Origin: Sulfurimonas sp. HSL3-2
GTDB lineage: Bacteria > Campylobacterota > Campylobacteria > Campylobacterales > Sulfurimonadaceae
NCBI RefSeq assembly: GCF_039645965.1
Contig: NZ_CP147917.1
Location: 2,046,001-2,110,000, forward strand
DNA length: 64,000 nt
Direction of reading: 5' to 3'
The notes below the pieces were generated by a model, which saw nothing but the letters and a program-made list of their open reading frames with translations, was not told the origin of the DNA and did no database searches. A program made the position numbers and the translations under genes. Below, piece after piece: positions 45,677 through 54,726 of the stretch; positions within the stretch are counted from its first letter, which is position 1, and each line of letters opens with the position of its first letter.

Positions 45677-47115
45677 AACTTTCTCCAAAAGAAACTGCTA
45701 AACGCTATAAAAACGGTGTAACACTCAAGCCTTCCGATTATCATAGAAAATGACAGGACTATCTTGTCATACCATGTAAAAAAGGCATAGTTCTCGCTTG
45801 GTCCCGTCAGGTTAAAGCCCGGCCCGATGTTTCCTACCATCGATATCGCGGTCGAAAGAGAGGTCATCTCATCATACCCTCTTGCATAAAGGTAGACCAT
45901 AGTCACGAATATTGTCATAAAAAAGAGCGATAAAAATCCGAAGATTGAGCGTATCGTAGAACTTTTGATCTCTTTGTCGTCAATAAAGATAGAAGATATC
46001 GTATTTGGGTTAAGTGTCTTTTTGATCTCAAAAACGATATTCTTGATAAACACGATATGTCTGATGGTCTTTACACCGCCGGCAGTTGAGCCTGTATTTC
46101 CCCCTAAAAGCATCGCGAAGAAAAGCAGCATGATCGAGATATTTCCCCATGTCTCATAATCGACTGTTGCAAATCCCGTCGATGTCGATACCGACACTAT
46201 GGAAAAGAACGAGTGTGTAAGCGATGTATAGAAACTATCGTGACTGTTTAGATAATGTACGACCGTTAGAAGTATCGACAACACGATAACGATAAATCCA
46301 AACCATTTAGCCTCTTCATGTGCATACGCTGTCCTGTCACCCTGTAAAAAACGTATATGCGACAAGAAGTTTATACTCGAGATAAACATAAAGAATGTCG
46401 TCACCCAGATGATAAAGTCATTGTGAAAATAACCAAGAGATGTATTTTTTGTCGAGAACCCGCCTGTAGATATAGTAGAAAAAGCATGATTTATGGCATC
46501 GAACCAGTTCATACCAAAGACCATTAACAGTACAAAATCCGCTATTGTCAAAAGAAGATAGACCTCCCAGAGTTTTATCGCGGTATCTTTGATCTTCGGA
46601 GATATCTTGTCCAGCGATATCCCTGTCGATTCCGCTTTAAAAAGGGTCAAGGAACCGTTGGGATTTAAAAGAGGAAGCAGTCCGACCCCGAGAACGATGA
46701 TCCCCATACCGCCTATCCAGTGTGTCAGACTTCTATGAAACAAGATGCTGTGCGGCAGTACCTCGATATCTTGAAAAATAGTCGCTCCCGTCGTCGTAAA
46801 ACCGCTTATCGATTCAAAAAAAGCATCCGCAAATCCGACATTGGTAAGCAAAAGATAGGGCATCGCTCCCGCTACTCCTAAAAGCAGCCATACAATGTTG
46901 ACCGAGATGATGCTCTCTTTGATACTGAGTTTTATATCATGATCTTTTAGATAAGCGAATATCCCTACGTTAACAGCTAAAAAAGCAAGTATGGTAAGCA
47001 GATAAAGTGTGACATCTTCACCGTAGAAAAAACCGACGATAGGCGGGATAAGAAGAGTTGTAAATACGACTATCCCGACGATAGAAACAAATTTAAATAT
47101 ATTCTTTTTATTCAC
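45673..47115 (-). CDS. trkH: Trk-type potassium uptake membrane subunit
   Basis: A 480-residue K+ channel-like transporter with four pore repeats. Filter-region segments visible include ESISGFTTTGATIF, AFSTISTGGFSTKN, SVSTSTGFATVDYETWG and VGNIGPGFNLTGPSENYAFF. Late in the protein come GRLECYTVFIAFSSFFWR and GGNTGSTAGGVKTIRH. It is encoded after trkA with an eight-base overlap; start is GTG. Cytoplasmic gating is by the TrkA ring. Confidence 0.95.
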   Translation of the reverse strand: MNKKNIFKFVSIVGIVVFTTLLIPPIVGFFYGEDVTLYLLTILAFLAVNVGIFAYLKDHDIKLSIKESIISVNIVWLLLGVAGAMPYLLLTNVGFADAFFESISGFTTTGATIFQDIEVLPHSILFHRSLTHWIGGMGIIVLGVGLLPLLNPNGSLTLFKAESTGISLDKISPKIKDTAIKLWEVYLLLTIADFVLLMVFGMNWFDAINHAFSTISTGGFSTKNTSLGYFHNDFIIWVTTFFMFISSINFLSHIRFLQGDRTAYAHEEAKWFGFIVIVLSILLTVVHYLNSHDSFYTSLTHSFFSIVSVSTSTGFATVDYETWGNISIMLLFFAMLLGGNTGSTAGGVKTIRHIVFIKNIVFEIKKTLNPNTISSIFIDDKEIKSSTIRSIFGFLSLFFMTIFVTMVYLYARGYDEMTSLSTAISMVGNIGPGFNLTGPSENYAFFTWYDKIVLSFSMIIGRLECYTVFIAFSSFFWRKF

Positions 47116-48454
47116 TGTCGTTTTGCTTTAGCCATGTCGTGATGAGTTTTGAGTCATCTTTTTTCATAAATGCGATGATAATATCGCCCTCATGCAGTTT
47201 GCCTATATCTTTGTAAAGGATAAATTTTTCATCTCTAAGAACGTAAAAACTTCCCTTTTTGTTTAATTTATCACTTATAAAAGGTTTTGTGTCTATAAGT
47301 TTTGAAGCCGAATAGATCTTTCTCAGACAAACAGTCCCTGCTCCGTTGCAGTACGCTTTTTGTGTGACAAGTTTTGTCGAGTTTATCTTTTCAAGTATGG
47401 TAAAGTAAGCGTTCATCTTCTCGCCGCGCACTACTTCTATGCCGAGTCTTCTCATCAGCGTCGCGTACTGGTTGTTGTTATAGATACCGACGATCTTTTT
47501 CACACCCTTTTGTTTTGCTTCTATACATTTTATGATGTTAAACTCATCATCGGTGGTCGCAGCCACGAAAAGGTCTATCTCTCCCGTAAAACTGTCTAAC
47601 ACTACATCAAGATTGTTATAGTTGCTTTTTATCACTTCTATGCTGTTTTTCAAAGTAGTGTTGGCATGTTGGCAGTTTTCCAGACTCTTATCTATCAATT
47701 TGATATTGAGACCTTTTTTTGCCAGTACTTTAGCTATCTCCATACCAAGCTGTGTTGCTCCGTAGATGATGCAGTTTTTTAGAGGCTTGTTATCTACCTC
47801 ATCGCATATCTTCTCTCTTATAGAGTTCACCGCTTCTGGAAAAAGAAAGAAGTAGATGACATCTCTTGGCTGTATCATTTCTGTCTCGTCCGGAACAAAG
47901 AACTGACTTTTTCTTTCAATCCCGGCGACTACGATCTTATTGTTGTATTTGTGTATAAAATCATAGATCGAAGTATCTCCAAACTCATCATGTGCTCTGA
48001 TGGAGAGTAAAAGTGCCTCAGTCTGCTCAAAAGTCTTGATATTGCTTATGTGTGGAAAATCTATTAGGTATTTGAAGTTTTGCGCGACATCAATCGCAGG
48101 AGTTATCATCGTAGAGATATTTAGTTTTCTTTTAATGTTGTCGTTAATAAAAAAGTTGTTTCTAAGCCGGACGATCTTCTTTTTTACATCGACGATATTA
48201 TCTATGATCAAGGAGGAGAGGAGATTGACTTCGTCCGAATTTGTAACAGCGACGAAAAGGTCTACATCTTTTTGAATGTTCTTATAAAGATTCGGGTCTT
48301 CGACATCACCGTATATGGTCAGGACATCCAAGCTCTCTTCTAAATTTTTTATCGTTCCCTCATTGCTGTCGATGAGAGTTACTTCATTATCTTCCATCAG
48401 CTCTTTTGCCAGAAAGAAGCCGACTTTTCCGGCACCTGCTATAACTATATTCAA
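47108..48454 (-). CDS. trkA: Trk system potassium uptake regulatory protein
   Basis: A peripheral NAD-binding regulator of TrkH, about 448 residues with two RCK modules. The first Rossmann motif is NIVIAGAGKVGFFLAKEL with LIDSNEG; the second is IIYGATQLGMEIAKVLAKKG. Each is followed by a RCK-C part. The TTG at 48454 is preferred because homologues begin MNIVIAGAGKVG and AAGAAG lies just upstream. A GTG 12 codons earlier is open but lacks a ribosome site. Confidence 0.93.
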   Translation of the reverse strand: MNIVIAGAGKVGFFLAKELMEDNEVTLIDSNEGTIKNLEESLDVLTIYGDVEDPNLYKNIQKDVDLFVAVTNSDEVNLLSSLIIDNIVDVKKKIVRLRNNFFINDNIKRKLNISTMITPAIDVAQNFKYLIDFPHISNIKTFEQTEALLLSIRAHDEFGDTSIYDFIHKYNNKIVVAGIERKSQFFVPDETEMIQPRDVIYFFLFPEAVNSIREKICDEVDNKPLKNCIIYGATQLGMEIAKVLAKKGLNIKLIDKSLENCQHANTTLKNSIEVIKSNYNNLDVVLDSFTGEIDLFVAATTDDEFNIIKCIEAKQKGVKKIVGIYNNNQYATLMRRLGIEVVRGEKMNAYFTILEKINSTKLVTQKAYCNGAGTVCLRKIYSASKLIDTKPFISDKLNKKGSFYVLRDEKFILYKDIGKLHEGDIIIAFMKKDDSKLITTWLKQNDSE

Positions 48455-48568
48455 CTTATACTTCTTATTATAATCATCATTTATAAACACCTATTAACAC
48501 CGAATGTGTAACGCCTGTAACCATCTAAATTATTGTACTATCATTGTATCAAAAAACTATCAAACTAA

Positions 48569-49444
48569 TTATAAAGTATCCTGAAATCTGTCTTTGTAAC
48601 TGCACTTCTGACACAGCTCTTCAACCGCTTTTGACTCTGCAAAACCGTTTATCATATCGAGCGATCTTTTTGAGTTTAGTATCTCTTTTAGGGGTGTTTG
48701 ACCGATGTTGCCAAGATCTATCACACCCTCACCGTCCAAACAGCATGGAACGACTGTACCGTTTGCCAGTACTCCTATGTGTGATTTCAATCCGTAACAT
48801 GCTGAGTGACTGTAATGAGTTGAACTAAGCGAAGGCCATTCAAAATAACTGTCAAAATTAAGCAGTATCTTTGAAGCCAGACGAAGTGACTTGATCCTCT
48901 CTTTATATATCTTATCGACATCGATCTTCTCAGCAAAAAACTGCTCAAGAGAATGGAAAAGTTTTTCATTGAACGTGCTTTCTGAAAACTGCTCGTCCAG
49001 GTTCCAGACTCTCAGGTTTATAAACGGCTTGGGATGATTTTTGAGCTTCTCTTCACAGACCTTTAAGACACCCTCCATATAATCCTCAAAACTCATGTTT
49101 AAAGAGTTTTTGTTGTAACTGTTAAGTGAGATGTTTATCTGTCTCACAGCCGGATGAAAAAGTGTAGAAAAAGGGGTCTTAGTCAGGTAGTATCCGCTAG
49201 TCGTGAGTTCTACTTCAAAACCCTTCTCATAAGCCAGATCAAGATAAGAAGCAAGGTTGGAAAGCGTAAGCGGGTCTCCCATGACATGAAATGCCAATGT
49301 CTTTGTATAGGGTTTTAACTCGTTTAACGTCTTTTCAAAAAGTGCCCTGTCCATGCTTTTTGAGGGTTGATTTTTCGGGGGACAGAAACTGCACGCAAGG
49401 CCACAGATGTTTGTGACCTCTACATGTACACGGTGAAAGTTCAT
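48569..49444 (-). CDS. Radical SAM/SPASM domain protein
   Basis: A 291-residue radical SAM enzyme. The [4Fe-4S] motif is CGLACSFC near residue 14, with MGDPLTL and TTSGYYL in the barrel. A C-terminal SPASM-like region has CYGLKSHIGVLANGTVVPCC, then GNIGQTPLKEILNSKR, then LCQKCSY. SPASM enzymes modify peptides, proteins or small molecules using extra clusters. No precursor peptide or partner is recognisable next to it: TrkA lies on one side and a chemoreceptor gene 13 bases away on the other. Substrate is unknown. Confidence 0.87.
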   Translation of the reverse strand: MNFHRVHVEVTNICGLACSFCPPKNQPSKSMDRALFEKTLNELKPYTKTLAFHVMGDPLTLSNLASYLDLAYEKGFEVELTTSGYYLTKTPFSTLFHPAVRQINISLNSYNKNSLNMSFEDYMEGVLKVCEEKLKNHPKPFINLRVWNLDEQFSESTFNEKLFHSLEQFFAEKIDVDKIYKERIKSLRLASKILLNFDSYFEWPSLSSTHYSHSACYGLKSHIGVLANGTVVPCCLDGEGVIDLGNIGQTPLKEILNSKRSLDMINGFAESKAVEELCQKCSYKDRFQDTL

Positions 49445-49457
49445 CTATCTCTTATAC

Positions 49458-51062
49458 TTAAGTGCGGTAAATAGCGATTTGACTGCTTAAATGCTCAGTC
49501 ATTTTGTGCAGGTGTTCAGCTGCTGACGCTATCTCTTCGACGCTTCTTGCATTTGATGATGAAAGGTTATGGATGTTTTCGATCCTGCCTATGATGTTTT
49601 CGATGGTCGTCGCATTGTTTTGAGAATCCGCAGCAAGTTTTTCAATGTCATGAACCGTATCTGAAAGAGTATGGACTGCCAGTTCAGTGTTGTGGTCAAG
49701 TTCTGAAGAAGATTCTGCCAGACCTTCTATACGGCTTGTATTGCTGTTCATCTGCTCTGTGATCTCATTGATAGACTGAACGATAACATTAACCGTCGCA
49801 TTTGTCTCTACAAGGCTTTTCTGCGTTCTTTCTGCAAGCTTTCTTACCTCATCGGCAACGACAGCGAAACCGCGTCCGTGTTCACCTGCACGAGCCGCTT
49901 CTATGGCAGCATTAAGTGCAAGAAGATTCGTCTGATCTGCGATGTCGGAGATAACTGTCAGAACCTCTTTTACCTGAGCCGCTTCTGTTGAAAGCGTGTT
50001 GAGTTTACTATTGATATCCACTTCTATCTCAGCTGTCATAAGAAGCTGTTTGTTAGTCTCTCTTAGAGCTTCTTGTGCACCTTGAAGCGTGTTGCGTGCG
50101 CTGATCGCTTTCTCACGAACTGCCTGAGCCTCTTTTGCGGATGTGATGATCGCATCTCTTGTCAAAGTCGACTCTGAAGTAGTCTCAGAGACGATCCTCG
50201 CCTCGTCTTCAGCTGCTTGTCCGATGACCAGTGTCGTTGAAGAAAGTTCAGCGGCAACAGAAAGGTTTTCGCTCGAAGCCGATTTGATCTCCTGAAACGA
50301 TTTTGCCAAAGTCTGTACAAGGTGATTGACCTTATTACCCATATCTGAAAGCTCATCATTACCGTCAAGTTTTATATTGCGGCTAAAATCATGATTACTT
50401 GCCACGACATCGATCACTTCGCTAAGGTTTTTCAGTGATGTCAGGATGTTTTTGAGCAATAAGAACCCTACAATCACACCGACAACGATAGTGATGGCAC
50501 CTATCATAAGAGAGAACATTTTTGTAAAACTAGCTTTGCTCATAGTACGTTCAGAGTTATCCAAAGCCTCTTTTACCTGTGTATCTCTGATGCTATCGAT
50601 CCCTGCCATTAAACGTTCGCTGCTTCCGTCAAACGTTTCCATCGCTTTATCACCGGCTTCTTTGCTGATCGCATATTGTGAGATCATATGTTTACCGGCT
50701 GTGAAAAGATTATCCATATCTTTTTTAGTCGCTTCTACTTTTTTCAGGCTCTCTTGATCATTTTCACTTTTATACATATTGACAAATTTATTCATATCCG
50801 ACATAAATTCATTGTATGCACTCTCCGCCTCTTTAACCGAATCCGGACTCTGAGTCAGTGACGCGTCCGTTATGAACTGCTGCACCTGCGAGGTCTGGTA
50901 TTTTGCATCGCTTGCTGTCAATGCAAAAGGCACAGACTCATTTGCTGTCGTCTTGCTAAGATTATAAACGCTGTCAACGTTAGAACTCACTACCACTGTG
51001 TTTACTAAAACGCCGGCAATTATTATCCCTATGCCAAGCGTCAATTTCTGTTTTATTGTCAT
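49458..51062 (-). CDS. Methyl-accepting chemotaxis protein (paralogue B)
   Basis: A 534-residue chemoreceptor with the same architecture as the one at 42484-44088: membrane helix, helical periplasmic sensor, second helix, HAMP and signalling hairpin. The signalling tip and flanking 70 residues are nearly identical to paralogue A. The sensor domains differ ([19 protein letters not shown] versus [19 protein letters not shown]), so ligand specificity has probably drifted. The two genes point the same way about 7 kb apart. Confidence 0.93.
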   Translation of the reverse strand: MTIKQKLTLGIGIIIAGVLVNTVVVSSNVDSVYNLSKTTANESVPFALTASDAKYQTSQVQQFITDASLTQSPDSVKEAESAYNEFMSDMNKFVNMYKSENDQESLKKVEATKKDMDNLFTAGKHMISQYAISKEAGDKAMETFDGSSERLMAGIDSIRDTQVKEALDNSERTMSKASFTKMFSLMIGAITIVVGVIVGFLLLKNILTSLKNLSEVIDVVASNHDFSRNIKLDGNDELSDMGNKVNHLVQTLAKSFQEIKSASSENLSVAAELSSTTLVIGQAAEDEARIVSETTSESTLTRDAIITSAKEAQAVREKAISARNTLQGAQEALRETNKQLLMTAEIEVDINSKLNTLSTEAAQVKEVLTVISDIADQTNLLALNAAIEAARAGEHGRGFAVVADEVRKLAERTQKSLVETNATVNVIVQSINEITEQMNSNTSRIEGLAESSSELDHNTELAVHTLSDTVHDIEKLAADSQNNATTIENIIGRIENIHNLSSSNARSVEEIASAAEHLHKMTEHLSSQIAIYRT

Positions 51063-51108
51063 GTATTTCCCTTAAAATTCAAATCATTCCACTTGAAGCT
51101 TTATTAAG

Positions 51109-51162
51109 TCAATCATACATAGTCCCCACTAATAGTCCCCACTATTTGTAAAGTATGATTGA
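51109..51162. repeat. Inverted repeat enclosing a tandem AGTCCCCACT repeat
   Basis: Ten-base arms TCAATCATAC (51109-51118) and its exact complement (51153-51162) flank two direct copies of AGTCCCCACT spaced 13 bases apart (51121 and 51134). The unit lies 47 bases upstream of paralogue B. The rest of the 310-base gap to cobT is AT-rich and holds no supported gene. Confidence 0.7.
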
Positions 51163-51372
51163 TTATTCTGTTTTTATTATACTTAAATTTATATTTACTC
51201 TAGCAAATCACTATGGTATTGAAGCTTTTATCGTCAATAAGGTTTCAAAAATACCACATTTATTCACATTTTTCAATGCTTTTGTTACTTTAAAGCGGAT
51301 CTCACCTCTCAATAGATTTATAAAAATTAAGTTCATAATCTATTTTTTGATAAAATCTCACAAAGGAAAAAA

Positions 51373-52425
51373 ATGATAAAAAATATTTTTGATGACACTC
51401 CATCATCTTTGCCAAAAGGCAGTGCAGATTTTATTCTCGCCGCAAGTGTGACGCGTACCTGTGAGATAGAGGGCATCACTCAAGCGGGCATCCCCGGGAA
51501 GATCCCGTTAACGCCTACGCTCGATGCCGAGTTCATTATCAATCAAAAAGTTTTTTCCCTCGGCGAACTTGCCGAAACACCCACAGGCGTTCCGACTCCT
51601 GCTCTTATGACTCGCGCCGTTCATAACCTAAAACCCTTTAAGAGCATCGAGATCTTAGACCTTGGACTTGACCTCGAAGCACAGAACTGTCATATCCACA
51701 AGTTTGGTATCTCTCCGTCAAAAGCGATCAGCCAAGGTGCAGGCATAAACGCAAAAGAGCTGTTTGCAAAAGGGATGAAGTTCGGACGCGAATATGAGCT
51801 CAAAGGCAGCTACCTCATCCTTGGAGAAAGCACGCCAAGCGGTACGACGACGGCGGCAGCGACCGCACTTGCTCTAGGCTTCGAGCTTGAGGAGTGTTTC
51901 TCTTCAAGCTTCCTGCATGTACCAGACGACATCAGAAAAAAGACCATCGATGCAGCGCTTTCACTCCTAGATGAAGAGATGAGCAGTTTTGAGAAACTCG
52001 GCATCGTGAGTGACAATATGCTCATCTTCTGCGCAGGCTTTTTACTTGAAGCGACAAAAAGATTTCACGTCGTACTTGCAGGCGGAACGCAGATGGCGGC
52101 ATGTCTGCTTATAGCCGATAAGCTCAGAGAAGATGTGCTTATGCGTCTGAACTCGGACAACCTGACTTTAGCGACTACCGCATGGGTGGCAAAAGACAAA
52201 AACTCCGACATCAAAAAGATACTCTCACAGCTGAGCTATACGCCAAACGCACTCTATACGGAGTTCTCGTTCGCATCTGCAGAGATCCCTGTTCTTAAAA
52301 AGTATGATGAGGGCGAAGCAAAAGAGGGAGTCGGTGCGGGAGCTGCTCTTGCGTACGGTCTCTCAAACGCGCTTACAAACGAGCAGATCGTAAACGAGAT
52401 AGAGGTGATAATGTATGGGATGTAG
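51373..52425 (+). CDS. cobT: Nicotinate-nucleotide:dimethylbenzimidazole phosphoribosyltransferase-like CobT
   Basis: Activates the lower-ligand base by making alpha-ribazole phosphate for cobamide assembly. The 350 residues contain ITQAGIPGKIPLTPTLDAEF, ESTPSGTTTAAATALALG, VVLAGGTQMAACLLI and the C-terminal GEAKEGVGAGAALAYGLSN with the conserved Glu. The sequence looks more like the archaeal/cyanobacterial CobT group than the enterobacterial one; this is my inference. First gene of a cobTUSC unit, with AAAGGA before the ATG. It overlaps cobU by 11 bases. Confidence 0.87.
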   Translation: MIKNIFDDTPSSLPKGSADFILAASVTRTCEIEGITQAGIPGKIPLTPTLDAEFIINQKVFSLGELAETPTGVPTPALMTRAVHNLKPFKSIEILDLGLDLEAQNCHIHKFGISPSKAISQGAGINAKELFAKGMKFGREYELKGSYLILGESTPSGTTTAAATALALGFELEECFSSSFLHVPDDIRKKTIDAALSLLDEEMSSFEKLGIVSDNMLIFCAGFLLEATKRFHVVLAGGTQMAACLLIADKLREDVLMRLNSDNLTLATTAWVAKDKNSDIKKILSQLSYTPNALYTEFSFASAEIPVLKKYDEGEAKEGVGAGAALAYGLSNALTNEQIVNEIEVIMYGM

Positions 52426-52915
52426 AGCCCTTTTCATAGGCGGTATAAAAAGCGGAAAAAGCAAGAACGCCGAGACCTATGTACTGAAAAAATCAAAAAA
52501 CCTCCCTATCTATCTGGCGACCACGGAGTTCATCGACGATGAGATGCAGATCCGTATAGAAGCGCATAAACTTCAGCGCAGTGAGCGTTTTTTAACGGTC
52601 GAAGAACCGCTCAACCTCCCTTATGCTCTGCATGATTTTAAGGGAATGGTACTCATCGAATGTATCAGCATGTGGATAAACAATCTTCTCTACCACGGCT
52701 TCACCGAAGACGACATGATAAAGCAGATAGATACGCTTAACAAGCTTGAAGCGCAGATAGTATTTGTGCAAAACGATGTGGGCTGCAGCGTCATCGGTGC
52801 AGACAAACTCACACGCGACTTTGTGGATATCAACGGCAGAATATCGCAGTATCTTGCTTCTACATGTAAAGAGGTCTACAACAACATAGCGGGCATAGCG
52901 GTAAAGATAAAATGA
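52415..52915 (+). CDS. cobU: Adenosylcobinamide kinase / phosphate guanylyltransferase
   Basis: A 166-residue bifunctional enzyme that phosphorylates adenosylcobinamide and then attaches GMP. The P-loop is FIGGIKSGKSKNAE. The guanylated His lies in RIEAHKLQRSERF, and LIECISMWINNLL, VQNDVGCSVIGADKLTRDF and GRISQYLAS follow. The start lies inside cobT and the stop overlaps cobS by four bases. Confidence 0.94.
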   Translation: MGCRALFIGGIKSGKSKNAETYVLKKSKNLPIYLATTEFIDDEMQIRIEAHKLQRSERFLTVEEPLNLPYALHDFKGMVLIECISMWINNLLYHGFTEDDMIKQIDTLNKLEAQIVFVQNDVGCSVIGADKLTRDFVDINGRISQYLASTCKEVYNNIAGIAVKIK

Positions 52916-53643
52916 CAAAACTTCTCAAAGGGTTTACACTCGCTTTTAACATGATGACTATCATCCCCTTTTTTAAAGTCCACGACTTTTTCAAAGGAAT
53001 CAACGGCTATGCGGTGATGTTCTACCCTCTTGTCGGGTTTCTTATCGGACTGATCCTCTGGGGAGCAGCAACACTTTTAGCGCCGCACTTTCCGCCGCTT
53101 CATCTTGGCATCATCATCTTTGCTCTTTGGGTGACCATCACGGGAGCCTTACATGTAGACGGTTTTAGCGATACGATAGACGGGCTTTTTGTAAAAAAGG
53201 AGAGAGCCGTAGAGGTGATGAAAGACCCGCATGTCGGCGGGATGGGGATGACTTTCAGCGTCGTGTTCCTGCTTTTAAAAGCCTCGTCCGTCGTAGCGTT
53301 TGGTGCTTATTATCTGCTTCCGCTTGTGCTGATGTATGCAAGGTTCAATGCCTCTCTCGCCATCTACTTTTTTCCATACATCACAAAAAACGGGATGAGC
53401 GCACTTGCCAAAGAGGAGTTCACACGTTCACAGCTGCTTTTTTCAGCTCTGTACGTTTTAGCTCTCGGACTTAGCTTTGGCTTTTTCTTTACCCCCTTTC
53501 TTTTAGCAGGTCTGCTCCTGCTTTTAGTGGCAAAGTTTTTCACGGGCCGTCTTGGCGGATTCAGCGGAGATATCTATGGCTTTACCATCGAGGTGACCGA
53601 ACTGCTCCTGCTTAACCTCATTATCATAGAACATATAAGATGA
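52912..53643 (+). CDS. cobS: Adenosylcobinamide-GDP ribazoletransferase (cobalamin synthase)
   Basis: An inner-membrane enzyme joining GDP-cobinamide to alpha-ribazole (phosphate). The 243 residues have about six helices and the family motif GALHVDGFSDTIDGLF with its Asp pair, then KDPHVGGMGMTFSVV and GRLGGFSGDIYGFTIEVTE. Coupled to cobU and cobC by four-base overlaps. Confidence 0.95.
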   Translation: MTKLLKGFTLAFNMMTIIPFFKVHDFFKGINGYAVMFYPLVGFLIGLILWGAATLLAPHFPPLHLGIIIFALWVTITGALHVDGFSDTIDGLFVKKERAVEVMKDPHVGGMGMTFSVVFLLLKASSVVAFGAYYLLPLVLMYARFNASLAIYFFPYITKNGMSALAKEEFTRSQLLFSALYVLALGLSFGFFFTPFLLAGLLLLLVAKFFTGRLGGFSGDIYGFTIEVTELLLLNLIIIEHIR

Positions 53644-54215
53644 TGATAACCCTCATCCGCCACGCTGACGTAGATGACCGCTACAAGATGCGTTACAACG
53701 GGCACATCGACATCTCGCTCTCACCCGAAGGAGAACAACAGGCACTACTTCTTGCAGAGCATTTTAAAGATGAAAAGTTTGACGGAGTGTTCTGCTCCGA
53801 CCTTAAACGAGCGCGCCAGACACTTGCTCCCTTTGGCTTACATGTAGAGCCTGTTTTTACCGACAAACTGCGGGAGAAATCGTGGGGCAGACACGAGGGG
53901 ATGAGCTTTAATGAGATAGTAGAAAGTGAAGAGTTTGTCTACGAGGATTTTATGCAATGGATCACCGCGCTTGACGGCGAGGAGTACGAGGCCTACATCC
54001 AAAGAGTGAAAGAGTTCTTTTTGGAGTACCTGCCCTCTTTGCAGATGAAAAACATCCTCGTCATGACCCATGCGGGAGTCATAAGAGTGCTTATCTCCAT
54101 CATCGATGAGCTGGGGCTTGAAGAGGCGTTTTGCATCAAGTTCGACTACTCTTCATACATAACTTTAGACATAAACAGCATGAAATTTAGCGAGATAAAA
54201 AATATTTCGCTATAA
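53640..54215 (+). CDS. cobC: Histidine phosphatase, alpha-ribazole phosphatase-like (CobC)
   Basis: A 191-residue histidine-phosphatase-fold enzyme, expected to remove the alpha-ribazole phosphate group in lower-ligand assembly. The catalytic motif is TLIRHADVDDRYKMRYNG (RHA in place of RHG). It has SDLKRARQT, the second acid region LREKSWGRHEGMSF, and MTHAGVIRVL with the second catalytic His. The assignment to cobamide assembly comes from the coupled cobTUSC order. The stop overlaps the promoter of the tRNA-Ser gene. Confidence 0.85.
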   Translation: MMITLIRHADVDDRYKMRYNGHIDISLSPEGEQQALLLAEHFKDEKFDGVFCSDLKRARQTLAPFGLHVEPVFTDKLREKSWGRHEGMSFNEIVESEEFVYEDFMQWITALDGEEYEAYIQRVKEFFLEYLPSLQMKNILVMTHAGVIRVLISIIDELGLEEAFCIKFDYSSYITLDINSMKFSEIKNISL

Positions 54216-54216
54216 T
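54211..54216 (+). promoter_or_regulatory. Candidate -10 element of the tRNA-Ser gene
   Basis: TATAAT ends 16 bases before the tRNA 5' end and overlaps the cobC stop codon, so the tRNA has its own promoter inside the end of cobC. Confidence 0.55.
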
Positions 54217-54232
54217 CTCAGTCTTCAAACGC

Positions 54233-54321
54233 GGACAGTTGGGAGAGCTGGTTTAATCCAGTCGCCTGGAACGCGGCCGTAGGGCAACCTACCGAGGGTT
54301 CGAATCCCTCACTGTCCACCA
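54233..54321 (+). tRNA. tRNA-Ser(GGA)
   Basis: A class II tRNA of 89 nt including encoded CCA. The acceptor stem GGACAGT/ACTGTCC is perfect. The D arm is a short 3-bp stem with G18-G19. The anticodon stem GTCGC/GCGGC encloses the loop CTGGAAC, giving anticodon GGA. The long variable arm is GTAGG-GCAA-CCTAC and the T arm is GAGGG-TTCGAAT-CCCTC. The discriminator base appears to be A, whereas bacterial serine tRNAs usually carry G. The 3' third of the gene is echoed at 55176-55205. Confidence 0.93.
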
Positions 54322-54354
54322 TCTCTACACCATTTATCAATAATTTTCTAAATC

Positions 54355-54657
54355 CTAAAGTGACGCATTATCTATCAGGCTAAGCGGTTCGTTTACATTA
54401 AAGATCTTCGCTCTTATGTCTGTATATCCAAACGATGCCAATCTTTTTGTATGCTTTTGCAGGTATCTGTCTGCATCTTTTAGATTGTCAAAGAGATAGA
54501 TCCCTCCGGCTTCTTTTGTTTCTTCATTTTCTGTCCATATCTTCCATATCAGCCCCTCTTCATTGGCTATATCTTTTGCCAAGTCGGTAAATGCTTCTGA
54601 AAATTCCTCTTTAAACGGTCCTGCATGAGGAAAGTCTACTTGTAACAGATATTTCAT
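54355..54657 (-). CDS. YdhR-family putative monooxygenase
   Basis: A 100-residue protein (KYLLQVDFPHAGPFKEEFSE, then GLIWKIWTENEETKEAGGIY, then LFDNLKDADRYLQKH) that fits the YdhR family. These are small dimeric ferredoxin-like proteins related to antibiotic-synthesis monooxygenases. Substrate is unknown. It is divergent from a MarR regulator with a 69-base gap that contains a TATACT/AGTATA inverted repeat. MarR control of this gene is therefore a reasonable guess. It lies between tRNA-Ser and a tRNA-like repeat, a likely acquired spot. Confidence 0.75.
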   Translation of the reverse strand: MKYLLQVDFPHAGPFKEEFSEAFTDLAKDIANEEGLIWKIWTENEETKEAGGIYLFDNLKDADRYLQKHTKRLASFGYTDIRAKIFNVNEPLSLIDNASL

Positions 54658-54726
54658 GTTATACTCCCAAATATTTTATGTACGAAAGTATAGTGTCAAA
54701 ATAAATTTATGTCAACTAGGTTTACA

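Noticed and set aside
51121-51143. Two AGTCCCCACT units considered as a CRISPR remnant
   Set aside because: There are only two 10-base units at a 13-base period, no spacer-length gaps and no cas genes anywhere in the window.
51155-51376. Plus-strand open frame of 73 codons before cobT
   Set aside because: It has no ribosome site, a very AT-rich low-complexity translation, and runs over the repeat structure and the cobT promoter and start.
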